Assembly: GCF_012035195.1 (NCBI RefSeq)
Contig: NZ_JAAVJH010000008.1
Span: forward strand, 1-64,000
Direction: 5' to 3'
Length of the DNA stretch: 64,000 nucleotides
Source: Sphingomonas corticis
GTDB taxonomy: Bacteria > Pseudomonadota > Alphaproteobacteria > Sphingomonadales > Sphingomonadaceae
Positions 36,763 to 45,131 of the stretch are shown here, one piece after another. Made by a program: the position numbers and the translations under genes. How positions within the stretch are numbered: position 1 is the first letter of the stretch; every line of letters begins with the position of its first letter. The notes under the pieces are model-generated. The model had not been told where the DNA came from, ran no database searches, and saw nothing but the letters and a program-made list of their open reading frames with translations.

Positions 36763-36870
36763 CACGCGCGGAACGCTACGGCCCGGCGCCGGCGAGGGCA
36801 AGGCCCCGTGCCGAATGTGGACGAGCGGCTTCCTTGGCGCGGGGGGCGCATTCTCCTAGGAGATGCGGCG

Positions 36871-38451
36871 ATGGGATCGAGCATGGACCAGGAACGCGCC
36901 ACCGTGCGGATCGTGCCGGGCGCGCGCGACGACGTGGCGGAGGCGGTGGCGCTCGCGGGCTGGCACGCGGGCGAGGACGCCCGCGTCGTGCTGGCCGACG
37001 CGCGCGACGGCACCGCGGCGGTCGCGGCGGAGGACGCCCGCGCGATCGCGCGCCGGGCCGCGCTGGTCGCGCTGGTGGCCGATGCGGCCGGGGCGGCACG
37101 CGCGCACGACGCCGGCGCCACCCATGCCGCGGTGGGGCTGGACGCGCTGGCACCGACGCTGCGTTTCGCCGCGCGTTACGTCCGCCGGATGCGTGGCGAG
37201 GGGCGCCGCGCGGAGGAAGCGGAGGCGGAGGACGACGCGGCCGCCTTCGCGCTGGCGCATCACGGCGCCGGGGTGACGGCGATGATCGCGGCGCTCACCA
37301 GCTTCGAGATCGTCAACGCCGCGTTCGGCCGGGCCGCGGGCGACGCGCTGGTCAACGCGGCGCAGGCACGGCTGGCGCAGGCGCTGGCGGCCCATGCCGC
37401 CATCGTCACGCGCGACGGATCGGCCTTCACCATCCTGCTGGCGGGCGCACCGGTGGAAGCGGAGGCGGCGCTGGCCGCGGTGGAGCGCGCGCTGGCCGCG
37501 CCGTTCGACGTCGGCGGGGAGACCATCCAGGTCGGTGCGCGCATCGGCGTCGCGCGCGCCGCGGTGGACGAGCCGTCCGCGGACCTGCTGCGCCGTGCCG
37601 CGGAGGCGCTGGCGCGCGCGCGCGGCGGGGGCGGGGAGGGTGCGACGACGCAGGTCGCGCCCGATCACGACGGCGCGGCGCTCTCCGCACTGGCCGCCGA
37701 CCTGCACCGCGCGATCGAGCGCGGCGAGATCGAGGTGCGTTTCCAGCCGCAGGTCGCCCTGTCCGACGGGCGGGTCGCCGGGGTCGAGGCGCTGGCGCGC
37801 TGGCAGCATCCGCGGCTGGGCCTGCTGGGCGCCGCCAGCCTGCTCGCCGCCGCTGACCGCGCCGGGCTGGGCGTGGCGCTGTCCGAGCATCTCCAGGCGC
37901 TGGCGCTGGCGCATGTCGCGGCGTGGCCGGCGACGCTCGCGCACCTGCGCGTGGCGGTGAACGTGACGGCGGCGGACGTGGCGCGCGCGGGCTTCGCCGA
38001 CGGCTTCCTCGCGCGCGTCGGCTCCAGCGGGGTCGATCCGGCGCGGGTGACGGCGGAGATCACCGAGGGCGGGCTGATCGACGACCTCGAGGCGGTCGCC
38101 CCCGCGTTGCAGGTCCTGCGCGCCGCCGGCTGCCGCGTGGCGGTGGACGATTTCGGCACCGGCTATTCCAGCCTCGCCTATCTCGCCACGCTGCCGCTCG
38201 ACTATCTGAAGATCGACCGCGCCCTGACGCAGGACGTGGTCGCCGAACGCCGCCGCCGCGCCGTGGTGGAGGGCGTGCTGGCGATCGCCGCCGCGCTGTC
38301 GCTGGAGACGATCGCCGAGGGCGTCGAGACAGAGGAGCAGCGCGCGCTGCTCGCGGCGCGCGGATGTACCTACTATCAGGGGTTCCTGTGTGCCGAGCCG
38401 CTGAACGACGCCGGCCTCGTCGCTCTGGTCGCCGGAAACGCGAGCAATTGA
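36871..38451 (+). CDS. EAL-domain c-di-GMP phosphodiesterase with degenerate GGDEF
   Basis: The protein has 526 residues. The N-terminal 120 residues are Ala-rich with a receiver-like feel (VRIVPGARDDVAEAVALAG) but no clear Asp pocket. A GGDEF domain follows in which the active site reads RDGSAFTILL, so cyclase activity is lost. The EAL domain (about 270-520) is complete: GVEALARWQHP, EITEGG, VDDFGTGYSSLAYL, YLKIDRALT, AEGVETEEQ and YYQGFLCAEP, all needed for c-di-GMP hydrolysis. AGGAG sits eight bases before ATG 36871. It is divergent from moaA. Confidence 0.88.
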   Translation: MGSSMDQERATVRIVPGARDDVAEAVALAGWHAGEDARVVLADARDGTAAVAAEDARAIARRAALVALVADAAGAARAHDAGATHAAVGLDALAPTLRFAARYVRRMRGEGRRAEEAEAEDDAAAFALAHHGAGVTAMIAALTSFEIVNAAFGRAAGDALVNAAQARLAQALAAHAAIVTRDGSAFTILLAGAPVEAEAALAAVERALAAPFDVGGETIQVGARIGVARAAVDEPSADLLRRAAEALARARGGGGEGATTQVAPDHDGAALSALAADLHRAIERGEIEVRFQPQVALSDGRVAGVEALARWQHPRLGLLGAASLLAAADRAGLGVALSEHLQALALAHVAAWPATLAHLRVAVNVTAADVARAGFADGFLARVGSSGVDPARVTAEITEGGLIDDLEAVAPALQVLRAAGCRVAVDDFGTGYSSLAYLATLPLDYLKIDRALTQDVVAERRRRAVVEGVLAIAAALSLETIAEGVETEEQRALLAARGCTYYQGFLCAEPLNDAGLVALVAGNASN

Positions 38452-38544
38452 TTCACCGATCGGCGCTATAGCGGTGGCGTCGGCGCATCCCGCGCCGCCC
38501 GACGGAGATCGCTTATCCGCCTGTCGCCCCGCCTTGACGGACCG

Positions 38545-39027
38545 TTGCCGCACGACGAACCCGCGCGTCAGCGTGAGGTCGATGGCCTGGCGCCGCCGGG
38601 CTATCGCGCCGCGGAACTGGACCGGATCGCCGCCGCGGCAGCGGATCTGATCGGCACGCCGATCGGCCTGGTGACGCTGATCGACCGCGACCGGCTGACC
38701 GCCCCCGGCTGGCACGGCATCGCCTTCGACGGATTGGCGCGGACGCAGAGCGTGTGCTCGCACGGTATCCTGACGCCGGACGAACTGCTGTGCGTGCCCG
38801 ACCTGCAAGCCGACGCCCGTTTCGCCGGGCTGAGGATCGCGCAGGGGACGAACGCGCTGCGCTTCTACGCCGGCGCCCCGCTGGTGACGCCGGGCGGTCG
38901 GGCCTTCGGCATGTTGTGCGTGTTCGACAATGCACCGCGCCCGCGGCCCGACGCGGACCGGTGCGAAGCGCTCCGCCGCCTGGCCGCCGCCGCCGTGGCC
39001 CGCATGGAGAGAGCGGCGGCCGCCTGA
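38545..39027 (+). CDS. GAF-domain protein
   Basis: This protein of about 160 residues is made almost entirely of one GAF domain of the type found before histidine kinase or GGDEF modules: ADLIGTPIGLVTLIDRDRL, QSVCSHGILTPDELLCVPDL, FYAGAPLVTPGGRAFGMLCV. It stands alone without an output domain. No ATG is available in frame; TTG 38545 is used here, but a GGAG at 38504-38507 suggests an earlier non-standard start such as CTG 38521. It could follow the EAL gene in one transcript (94 bases apart). Confidence 0.75.
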   Translation: MPHDEPARQREVDGLAPPGYRAAELDRIAAAAADLIGTPIGLVTLIDRDRLTAPGWHGIAFDGLARTQSVCSHGILTPDELLCVPDLQADARFAGLRIAQGTNALRFYAGAPLVTPGGRAFGMLCVFDNAPRPRPDADRCEALRRLAAAAVARMERAAAA

Positions 39028-39054
39028 CGGCGGTTGAGTACGCGGCGCGGTGGC

Positions 39055-39073
39055 CCCCGGCCCGAGGCCGGGG
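39055..39073. terminator. GC-rich palindrome between convergent genes
   Basis: CCCCGGCC and GGCCGGGG (39055-39062 and 39066-39073) form a perfect 8-bp stem with a three-base loop, followed by TGACG. It lies between the ends of the GAF gene and btuB and could terminate both. Its sequence relates it to the dispersed palindrome at 44340-44357. Confidence 0.5.
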
Positions 39074-39094
39074 TGACGCCGCGCCTGCCGACGC

Positions 39095-41035
39095 TCAGAT
39101 GCGTGCGCGGATGCCGCCGTACACGCCGGTGCCGCTGGTGGCGGTGCCGAAGATCTCCTCGTAGCGCTCGTCGAACAGGTTTTCGACCCGGCCGAACAGC
39201 GAGAAGCGGTCGGACAGGCGATAGTCGGCGTTGAGGTTCACCAGCACATATTCCTGCATCGGCACCGTGACCGACGCGAAGCTGGGCGTGAAGGCGACGT
39301 CGGTCATCCGCCCGTTGTAGCGGACGGTCAGCGTGCCGGCGAAGCGGCGGTCCGGACTGGTCACCGTCGTGTTCAGGCTGGCGACGTGGCGCGGGCGGCG
39401 CACCTCCTCCACACCGTTCTCGCGCGCGCGCAGGTAGGTGTAGGCGAGATCGAAGCGGATCGGCTCGATCGGCCGGGCCGACACGAACGCCTCCACCCCG
39501 TGCTGCGTCGACCGCGTGGTGCGGTTGGCCGGGGTGGCGATGAAGTCCGGCGCGGGGAAGGTTGTGAAGATCTCGTTCTCCAGCCGGCTGTCGAAATACG
39601 TCGCACCGATCGACGCCTTGCCGCCGGCCAGGTCGTAGTCCGCGCCCGCTTCCCACCCCTTCGACTTTTCCGGCTTCAGGTCCGGATTGCCGATGTAGCG
39701 GCCGTCCGCGAAGCCGAAGAGCTCGTAATAGCCCGGGTTCTTGACGCCGGTGCCGTAGGCGCCGCGCACGCGCAGGCCGAAGGGCAGGCGATAGCCCGCC
39801 TGCGCGCGCCACGTGGTCGCGTCGTCGAAGCGGTCGTTGGCGTCGTGGCGCACGCTGGCACCGGCGGACAGCGCGTCGTCGACGGTCAGCTCGTACTGGC
39901 CGACGAAGCCCCAGTTGGTGGTGTCGCGCGTGCCGGAGAAGGCGAAGCCGCCGGGCGTCGTGTTGCGGAACTCCTCCCGCTCCCAGTCGACCGCGCCGGT
40001 CACGCGGCTCTTCACCCGGTCGCCACCCAGGCGCAGGCTGGTCTCGAACGTGCCCTTGTAGCGGCGCCCGTCGTTGCCGGCGTTGCGCCCGGTGGTGGTG
40101 TACCCCTCGCGCGTCAGGTCGGCGAACTGCGCCGTCAGCGCGTTGCTCCAGCGCCCGCCCGCCAGCGACAGCTCGGCCCTGGCGAGGCCGTAGATCGACG
40201 TGCTGGTCAGCCGTCCGCCGGGCGTGTCCACCGTCACATCGAAGCCGGGCAGCGCCGGGTTGGCGCCGGTCTGGTTCGATTGCGCGTCGGTGTAGGCGTA
40301 GCGGCCGACGCCGGTCAGCGTGAAGCCGCCGCCGGGCGTCCACGTCACCTTGGCGGTGCCGTTCGCGCTGGTCGCGCCGATGTCGCGCGCGCCGCCGCGC
40401 GCGGTCGGCGTGCCGTCGCTGCGCAGCATCGAGCCCGACACGGCATAGTCGATCGCGTCGCCGAACCCCGCGACACGGGCCCCGCCGGCGAAAGTGCCGA
40501 ACGATCCGCCCTCCGCACGCAACGACACGCCCGGCGCCTCCCGCCCTGTCAGCGTGATGTACTGGATGACCCCGCCGATCGCGTCGGAGCCGTAGAGCGA
40601 GGATTGCTGGCCGCGCAGCACCTCGATCTTCGCTGCCTCGTCGGCGATCAGCGTGCCGAAGTCGAACTCCCCCTGGAACGGGTCCGACGCCTCGATCCCG
40701 TCGATGAGGACGAGGACGTGGTTCGCCTCGCTGCCGCGCACGCGCACCTGGGTCAGCGAGCCGGGGCCGCCGCTGCGATTAACGGCGAGGCCCGGCACAT
40801 CGCGCAGCACGTCGGAGACGACGCGCGTCTGTCGCCGGTCGAGCGCCTCCGCGTCCAGCAGCGTCACGCTGGCGGGCAGGTTGCGGATCTCCGTCCCCTC
40901 GCCCGAGCGCGAGGCGGTGACGACGACGGCGTTGCCCGCCTCGTCGGTGGTCGGCAGCGTCGGGTTGCTCTGCGCCGCGGCCGGTGCGGCGGTGGCTGCG
41001 CTGGTCAGCAGCGCGATCAGGATGGTCTTCGTCAC
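39095..41035 (-). CDS. btuB: TonB-dependent vitamin B12 receptor
   Basis: This 646-residue outer-membrane receptor imports cobalamins with TonB energy. It has signal peptide KTILIALLTSAATAAPAAAQ, a TonB box around NAVVVTASR, and a plug domain (LPASVTLLDAEALDRRQTRV, VRVRGSEANHVLVLIDGIEA, VLRGQQSSLYGSDAIGGVIQ). The beta-barrel ends GVYGGIRARI. The GTG start at 41035 has GGGGGAAGAGAAG upstream. A cobalamin riboswitch 211 bases upstream, and btuC, btuD and btuF around it, make the B12 assignment firm. Confidence 0.93.
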   Translation of the reverse strand: MTKTILIALLTSAATAAPAAAQSNPTLPTTDEAGNAVVVTASRSGEGTEIRNLPASVTLLDAEALDRRQTRVVSDVLRDVPGLAVNRSGGPGSLTQVRVRGSEANHVLVLIDGIEASDPFQGEFDFGTLIADEAAKIEVLRGQQSSLYGSDAIGGVIQYITLTGREAPGVSLRAEGGSFGTFAGGARVAGFGDAIDYAVSGSMLRSDGTPTARGGARDIGATSANGTAKVTWTPGGGFTLTGVGRYAYTDAQSNQTGANPALPGFDVTVDTPGGRLTSTSIYGLARAELSLAGGRWSNALTAQFADLTREGYTTTGRNAGNDGRRYKGTFETSLRLGGDRVKSRVTGAVDWEREEFRNTTPGGFAFSGTRDTTNWGFVGQYELTVDDALSAGASVRHDANDRFDDATTWRAQAGYRLPFGLRVRGAYGTGVKNPGYYELFGFADGRYIGNPDLKPEKSKGWEAGADYDLAGGKASIGATYFDSRLENEIFTTFPAPDFIATPANRTTRSTQHGVEAFVSARPIEPIRFDLAYTYLRARENGVEEVRRPRHVASLNTTVTSPDRRFAGTLTVRYNGRMTDVAFTPSFASVTVPMQEYVLVNLNADYRLSDRFSLFGRVENLFDERYEEIFGTATSGTGVYGGIRARI

Positions 41036-41245
41036 GTCTTCTCTTCCCCCCGCGTCGAACGATGAAGCGCGGGCGGGGGCTGTCCGGCGAGCGGACGGCG
41101 GCGCGGGCACGCGAGGGCGAACGCGGGGCCCGAGCGCACGCGCGCCGCCGCGGCCCCCGAAAGGCCGCGCGGCGTCAGTCGCTCGAACGGACGTATCCTT
41201 CCGTGCCCCGGCCATCCCCTGGACGCGAGACATGAGCGACACGCA

Positions 41246-41440
41246 CCGGCAGGTCTCCTGGCTCGCGGGTCACGGCTCGAAGCGCACCTTCCCAGGTTTC
41301 CCCAGTGGTCGCGCGGGGAACGGCTTCCCCGCGCACGCGCCTCTCGCTCGCCGCTCACAGTTGCAGGGACAGCCGCGGAATTGGGAAGTCGCCTTCCCGC
41401 ACCGCATTCCCTCTTAGGCCCCCTCGCGAGGGCACCGGCG
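41246..41440 (-). ncRNA. Cobalamin (B12) riboswitch
   Basis: On the minus strand the conserved parts appear in the right order: GGTGCCCTCGCGAGGG at the 5' end, AAGAGGGAATGCGGTGCGG, then CGGCTGTCCCTGCAACTGTG, a B12-box-like GACCACTGGGGAAACCTGGG, and the terminal GAGCCAGGAGACCTGCCGG. Only btuB lies downstream. A GC-rich hairpin at about 41147-41173, between aptamer and btuB, could be the expression platform. Confidence 0.93.
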
Positions 41441-41525
41441 CGATCGAACGGGCCGGGCGGACCCGGCTCGTGCGGCGGCGCTTACGCCGCCTTCGCGGGT
41501 GCAGCAAGGGGCTTCGACGTGACGG

Positions 41526-42287
41526 TCAGCGCACCCGCCCGGTCGGCACCACCAGCCCCTCACCGAACCACGCCGTGATGCCGTACACTTCCGCCAGCAG
41601 CGCCGGTGTCAGCACGTGGCGGGGCGCGCCGTCCGTCGCCAGCGCGCCGTCCGCCAGCACCAGCACCCGGTCGCAGAAGCGCGTCGCCAGCGTCAGGTCG
41701 TGCAGCACCGCGACGACCAGCGCGCCCGCGTCCGCCTCGGCGCGCAGCAGCTCCATCCCCTCGATCTGGTGCGCGGGGTCCAGGCTGGCGAGCGGCTCGT
41801 CGACGATCAGCGCGCCCGCCTCCACCGCCAGCGCACGCGCCAGCATGACGCGCGCGCGCTCCCCGCCCGACAGCGTGGTGGCATCGCGCTGCGCCAGCGC
41901 GGCGACGTCCGCCCGCGCCATCGCCCGGTCGATCGCGCGGCGGTCGGCGTCGGATAGTCGCGAGAAGGGGGCGAGGTGGGGCAGGCGGCCCAGCTCCACC
42001 AGCCGGCGGACCGACAGGGGCCAGTGCAGCACCTGCCCCTGTGGCAGGTAGGCGACGCGCCGCGCCCGCTCCGCGCGGGTCAGCGCGTCGCGCGGCTCTC
42101 CGTCGATCGTCACGCGTCCGGCATGGGGCACCAGCCCGAGCAGCGCGCGCACCAGCGTCGACTTGCCCGCCCCGTTCGGGCCGAGGACACCCACCAGGGT
42201 GCCGGGCGCGAGCGCGACCGTCACGTCGCGCACCACATCGCGCGCGTCCAGCGTCACGCCGACGCCCTCGGCGGCGATGCTCACCAC
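41526..42287 (-). CDS. btuD: Cobalamin/iron-chelate ABC transporter ATPase
   Basis: This ATPase subunit of about 253 residues belongs to a FecCDE/BtuCD-type importer. It has Walker A GVLGPNGAGKSTLVRALLG, a Q-loop in VAYLPQGQ, the ABC signature TLSGGERARVMLARAL, Walker B ALIVDEPLASLDPAHQ and the H-loop VVAVLHDLTLA. The start is either of two adjacent GTG codons (42287, 42284); the second gives a GTGA overlap with the btuC stop. Its 3' end is 86 bases before the riboswitch that leads to btuB, so it may also belong to a longer btu transcript. Confidence 0.88.
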   Translation of the reverse strand: MVSIAAEGVGVTLDARDVVRDVTVALAPGTLVGVLGPNGAGKSTLVRALLGLVPHAGRVTIDGEPRDALTRAERARRVAYLPQGQVLHWPLSVRRLVELGRLPHLAPFSRLSDADRRAIDRAMARADVAALAQRDATTLSGGERARVMLARALAVEAGALIVDEPLASLDPAHQIEGMELLRAEADAGALVVAVLHDLTLATRFCDRVLVLADGALATDGAPRHVLTPALLAEVYGITAWFGEGLVVPTGRVR

Positions 42288-43336
42288 AGCCGCCGCTCAC
42301 GCATCAGATGGGCGAGGAACACCGGCACGCCGAGGAAGGCGGTGACGACGCCCAGTCGCAGCTCGCTGGTCGTCGGGATCACGCGCACTGCCACGTCGGC
42401 CAACACCAGCAGCGCCGCGCCCGCCAGCGCGCTAGGCCACAGCAGCGCGGACGGGCTGCGATCGGTCAGCGGGCGGATCAGGTGCGGCACGATCAGCCCC
42501 ACGAAGCCGATCGCGCCCGACACCGCCACCGCCCCGCCGACGCCGATCGCGACGCCGAGCAGCAGGCGTCGCCGCGTCGCTGCGAGGTCCACGCCCAGCG
42601 CCGCGGCGCCGTCCTCGCCCAGCGTCAGCGCGTCGAGTGCGCGCCCCTGCCCGGCGAGCAACACGATTCCCACGCCGATGCAGGGGAGGGCGAGGAGGAC
42701 GTGCCGGAACGACCGGTCCTCCAGGCTGCCGAGCAGCCACGTCATGATCTCCATCGCCGCGAACGGATTGGGCGAGAGGTTCAGCGCCAGGCTGATCCCC
42801 GCGCCGGCCAGCGTCGAGACGGCGATGCCGGCGAGGATCAGCGTCAGCGGGCTCTCCGACCGGCCCGCCAGCGTGAACAGCAGCGCCAGCGTCGCGAGCG
42901 CGCCCGCGATGGCGAGCAGCGGCAGCACCCACGGCCACGCCTGCGCGAGGCCGAAGTAGAGCGCGATCACCGCGCCCAGCGCCGCGCCGTTGGACGCGCC
43001 CAGCACCGACGGCTCCGCCAGCGGGTTGCGCAGATACCCTTGCAGCGCCGCCCCGCCGAGCCCCAGCATCGCGCCGACCGCCAGGCCGAGCAGCACGCGC
43101 GGCACTCGCAGTTCGACGAGGATCGCCCGCTCGATGTCGTCGCCGCGCCCCGCGAGCGCCGCGAGCACGCGCCCCGGCGGGATCGCCGCGCTGCCGACCG
43201 CGACGCCCAGCAGGGCGGCGAACAGGACGAGCAGCAGGAGGGCGGGGGCGAGGCGGGTCACGCCGCCCGGCAAGGCAGGAAGGAAGAGCGGGGCCTCGAC
43301 AGGCTCAGCCCGAGTGGGGGTGATGGCGGCATTCAT
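42281..43336 (-). CDS. btuC: Cobalamin ABC transporter permease (FecCD family)
   Basis: This permease of up to 351 residues has about ten transmembrane helices. Family motifs are LRVPRVLLGLAVGAMLGLGG, LQGYLRNPLAEPSVLGASNG (the conserved GxxxQxxxRNPLAxPxxLG), and GAIGFVGLIVPHLIRPLTD. The first 25 residues (around TRAEPVEAPLFLP) are encoded by a copy of a dispersed palindromic repeat, so the ancestral start may be the GTG at 43261 (VTRLAPALLLLVLF). The ATG at 43336 has no strong ribosome site. It is co-transcribed with btuD. Confidence 0.88.
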   Translation of the reverse strand: MNAAITPTRAEPVEAPLFLPALPGGVTRLAPALLLLVLFAALLGVAVGSAAIPPGRVLAALAGRGDDIERAILVELRVPRVLLGLAVGAMLGLGGAALQGYLRNPLAEPSVLGASNGAALGAVIALYFGLAQAWPWVLPLLAIAGALATLALLFTLAGRSESPLTLILAGIAVSTLAGAGISLALNLSPNPFAAMEIMTWLLGSLEDRSFRHVLLALPCIGVGIVLLAGQGRALDALTLGEDGAAALGVDLAATRRRLLLGVAIGVGGAVAVSGAIGFVGLIVPHLIRPLTDRSPSALLWPSALAGAALLVLADVAVRVIPTTSELRLGVVTAFLGVPVFLAHLMRERRLW

Positions 43337-43434
43337 GCCGGTTAGGCCGTGCGATCGACTCCAACAAGCATCCCCGCTCTGCTTGCGCTACCTGTCTTCC
43401 CCGTTCGCGCCGAGCCGGTCGAAGCGCGGTTCTT
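43284..43434. repeat. Pair of inverted dispersed repeats between btuC and btuF
   Basis: One copy (43400-43434, plus orientation) begins CCCGTTCGCGCCGAGCC and a diverged copy in minus orientation lies at about 43284-43320. A copy of the same 35-base unit with two mismatches is found at 51248-51282. The units resemble bacterial interspersed REP-like palindromes. The minus copy overlaps the start of btuC. Confidence 0.7.
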
Positions 43435-43481
43435 CTCCCGCGCGGCTGGCAACCTGCGCCGGGACGAGGCATTGCCCCCCC

Positions 43482-44360
43482 GTGCGTCGCCTCCTCGCCC
43501 TCCCGCTCATCCTCGCGACCCTCGGCGCCGCATCGCCCCGGCCGCAGCGGATCGTGTCGTTGAACCTGTGCGCCGACCAGTATCTCCTCGCGCTCGCCGA
43601 TCGGGGGCAGATCGCCGCGGTCACGCGGCTGTCGCGCGATCCGGCGATGTCGGCGGTGGCGGCGCAGGCGGCGTCCTATCCGGTGACGCGCGGCACGGGA
43701 GAGGACGTGCTGGCGCTGCGACCCGACCTGGTCATCGCCGATCCGTATTGGCGGCCGGAGACGATGGCGCGGCTGCGCGCACGCGGGATCGCGACGCTCG
43801 CGCTGCCCCCGGCGGACAGCTATGCCGCCATCCGGGACCAGGCGCGGCAGGTCGCCGCGGCGATCGGCCGACCCGCTCGCGGCGACCGGCTGGTCGCGGT
43901 GATGGACCGCGCGCTCGCCGCCGTGCCGCCGGGCGCCGGGCGGGGGAGAGTGGCCGCCTATTACCAACGGCGCGGGTTCCTGACGGGCGGGGGCACGCTG
44001 GTCGACGAGATGATGCGCCGCGTCGGCCTCGCCAACCTCGCCACGCGGCTGGGCAAGCCGCCGCTCGCGCGCGTGGGGCTGGAGGAGATGGCGCTCGCCC
44101 GGCCGGATTATCTGATCGTCGAGAGCGAGACCGATCGCGTGGCGGACCAGGGAACGGAGATGCTCCACCACCCCCTCCTCGCGCGCATGCCGCGACTGCG
44201 CGTGCCGGAGGCGTGGACCGTGTGCGGCGGCCCCGCCTACGTTCGCGCGGCGCAGTCGCTGGCGCGGCAGCTATCATCGCTCGCCATCCCGGCGACGGCC
44301 GGGATCCAGGGCCGCAGGCGACACGCGCGCCACTCTGGACCCCGGCCTTCGCCGGGGTGA
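43482..44360 (+). CDS. btuF: Cobalamin/iron-chelate substrate-binding protein
   Basis: This 292-residue periplasmic binding protein of the helical-backbone class would deliver cobalamin to BtuCD. A short signal (RRLLALPLILATLGAASP) is followed by QRIVSLNLCADQYLLALADR, LRPDLVIADPYWRPETMARL and MMRRVGLANLATRLGKPPLA. It starts at GTG 43482, divergent from btuC. The last 24 or so residues (from AIPATAGIQGRRR) are not family sequence but a translated dispersed palindrome whose TGA now serves as stop, so the ancestral protein was shorter. Confidence 0.85.
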   Translation: MRRLLALPLILATLGAASPRPQRIVSLNLCADQYLLALADRGQIAAVTRLSRDPAMSAVAAQAASYPVTRGTGEDVLALRPDLVIADPYWRPETMARLRARGIATLALPPADSYAAIRDQARQVAAAIGRPARGDRLVAVMDRALAAVPPGAGRGRVAAYYQRRGFLTGGGTLVDEMMRRVGLANLATRLGKPPLARVGLEEMALARPDYLIVESETDRVADQGTEMLHHPLLARMPRLRVPEAWTVCGGPAYVRAAQSLARQLSSLAIPATAGIQGRRRHARHSGPRPSPG

Positions 44361-44362
44361 CG
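44284..44362. repeat. Dispersed double palindrome forming the 3' end of btuF
   Basis: Two hairpins, CCCGGC/GCCGGG at 44287-44301 and CCCCGGC/GCCGGGG at 44340-44357 (loop CTTC), flank a variable centre, ending GGTGACG. This matches a repeat type widespread in sphingomonads and xanthomonads (CTGGACCCCGGCCTTCGCCG and onward). It lies between convergent btuF and the protease gene and may also terminate both. Confidence 0.7.
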
Positions 44363-44369
44363 AATGCCG

Positions 44370-44996
44370 CTACGCCGTCGCCGCCGTCTTCTGCGGATGG
44401 TGCGGCGTCAGGATCAGCGTCCGCCCTTCCACCCGCCAGGATTTCAGCCGCGACAGGAAGTTCATGCCCAGCACGTCGACGTCGCCGAACGCAGGCGAGA
44501 CGACGACCGTCAGGTCGCGCGCCACCACGTTGCCGAAGCGCAGCTCGGTCACTTCGCCCGTCTGCGCCTGCACCGTGCCGTTGGCGGTCTTCAGGAGGAC
44601 GGGGAAGGGCGAGTTGCGCGGTTCCACCCCGGCCAGTTGCGCCGTGCGCGGCGACAGCGCAGTGATCGTCGCGCCGCTGTCGACCAGCAGCCGCCGCGTC
44701 ACGCCGCCCATTCGCGCACGGACGTAGAAGTGGCCGTCGGTGCTCATGCGGATGCGCGTCTCCTCGCCCGCCACTTCCTGGCTCTCCAGGTTCAGCTTGC
44801 CCGCCACCTGCGCCAGCCACGGGTCCAGCCGCTCGCGCTCGGTGACGAGGAAGGCGACCGATCCGATCGCCGCGACCCAGAACAAGACGCTCACCACCAG
44901 CCGCAATCCCGGGACGCGCCGCGCCAGCAGCGAGGCGATCAGCAGCCCGCCGAGGACGAGAAGGAAAGGCGAGGGGACGCCGAGGTCGAAGGCCAT
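44370..44996 (-). CDS. Retropepsin-like membrane aspartic protease
   Basis: This 208-residue protein has two N-terminal transmembrane helices (FLLVLGGLLIASLLARRVPG, LVVSVLFWVAAIGSVAFLVT) and a clan AA single-domain aspartic protease fold. It contains the active-site DSGAT (RLLVDSGATITALS) and the second hydrophobic-GMNFL segment (VDVLGMNFLSRLKSW). It matches the TIGR02281 family of alphaproteobacterial proteases thought to act as dimers. Its substrate is unknown, and the protease domain is probably periplasmic. Confidence 0.86.
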   Translation of the reverse strand: MAFDLGVPSPFLLVLGGLLIASLLARRVPGLRLVVSVLFWVAAIGSVAFLVTERERLDPWLAQVAGKLNLESQEVAGEETRIRMSTDGHFYVRARMGGVTRRLLVDSGATITALSPRTAQLAGVEPRNSPFPVLLKTANGTVQAQTGEVTELRFGNVVARDLTVVVSPAFGDVDVLGMNFLSRLKSWRVEGRTLILTPHHPQKTAATA

Positions 44997-45071
44997 GCGC
45001 CAGATATAGGAAGCGCGCGGCCCGCTGGAATGACTGGCGCGACGCGGTCGGGCGCTTTATATCGGCGAGCG

Positions 45072-45131
45072 ATGACGGCCCGGCCCGCCCCCTCGACTAC
45101 CACCGCCCCGGCGGGCGTCGCACGCGGCTGA
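45072..45131 (+). CDS. Candidate threonine leader peptide upstream of thrS
   Basis: A 19-codon frame, [19 protein letters not shown], begins at ATG 45072 and stops at 45129-45131, 130 bases before thrS. Codons 9-11 are ACT ACC ACC, and a fourth Thr codon is at position 2. Two strong hairpins follow or overlap its end (45121-45142 and 45145-45165). The layout resembles amino-acid-starvation leader peptides of attenuated operons, with threonine as the amino acid charged by the downstream enzyme. The ribosome site is weak (GGCGAGCG). This is an inference from layout only. Confidence 0.45.
   Translation: MTARPAPSTTTAPAGVARG

Noticed and set aside
43482..44360. btuF as a vitamin-independent iron-siderophore binding protein
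   Set aside because: The family cannot exclude it, but the adjacent cobalamin riboswitch and btuB-type receptor make B12 the better reading.
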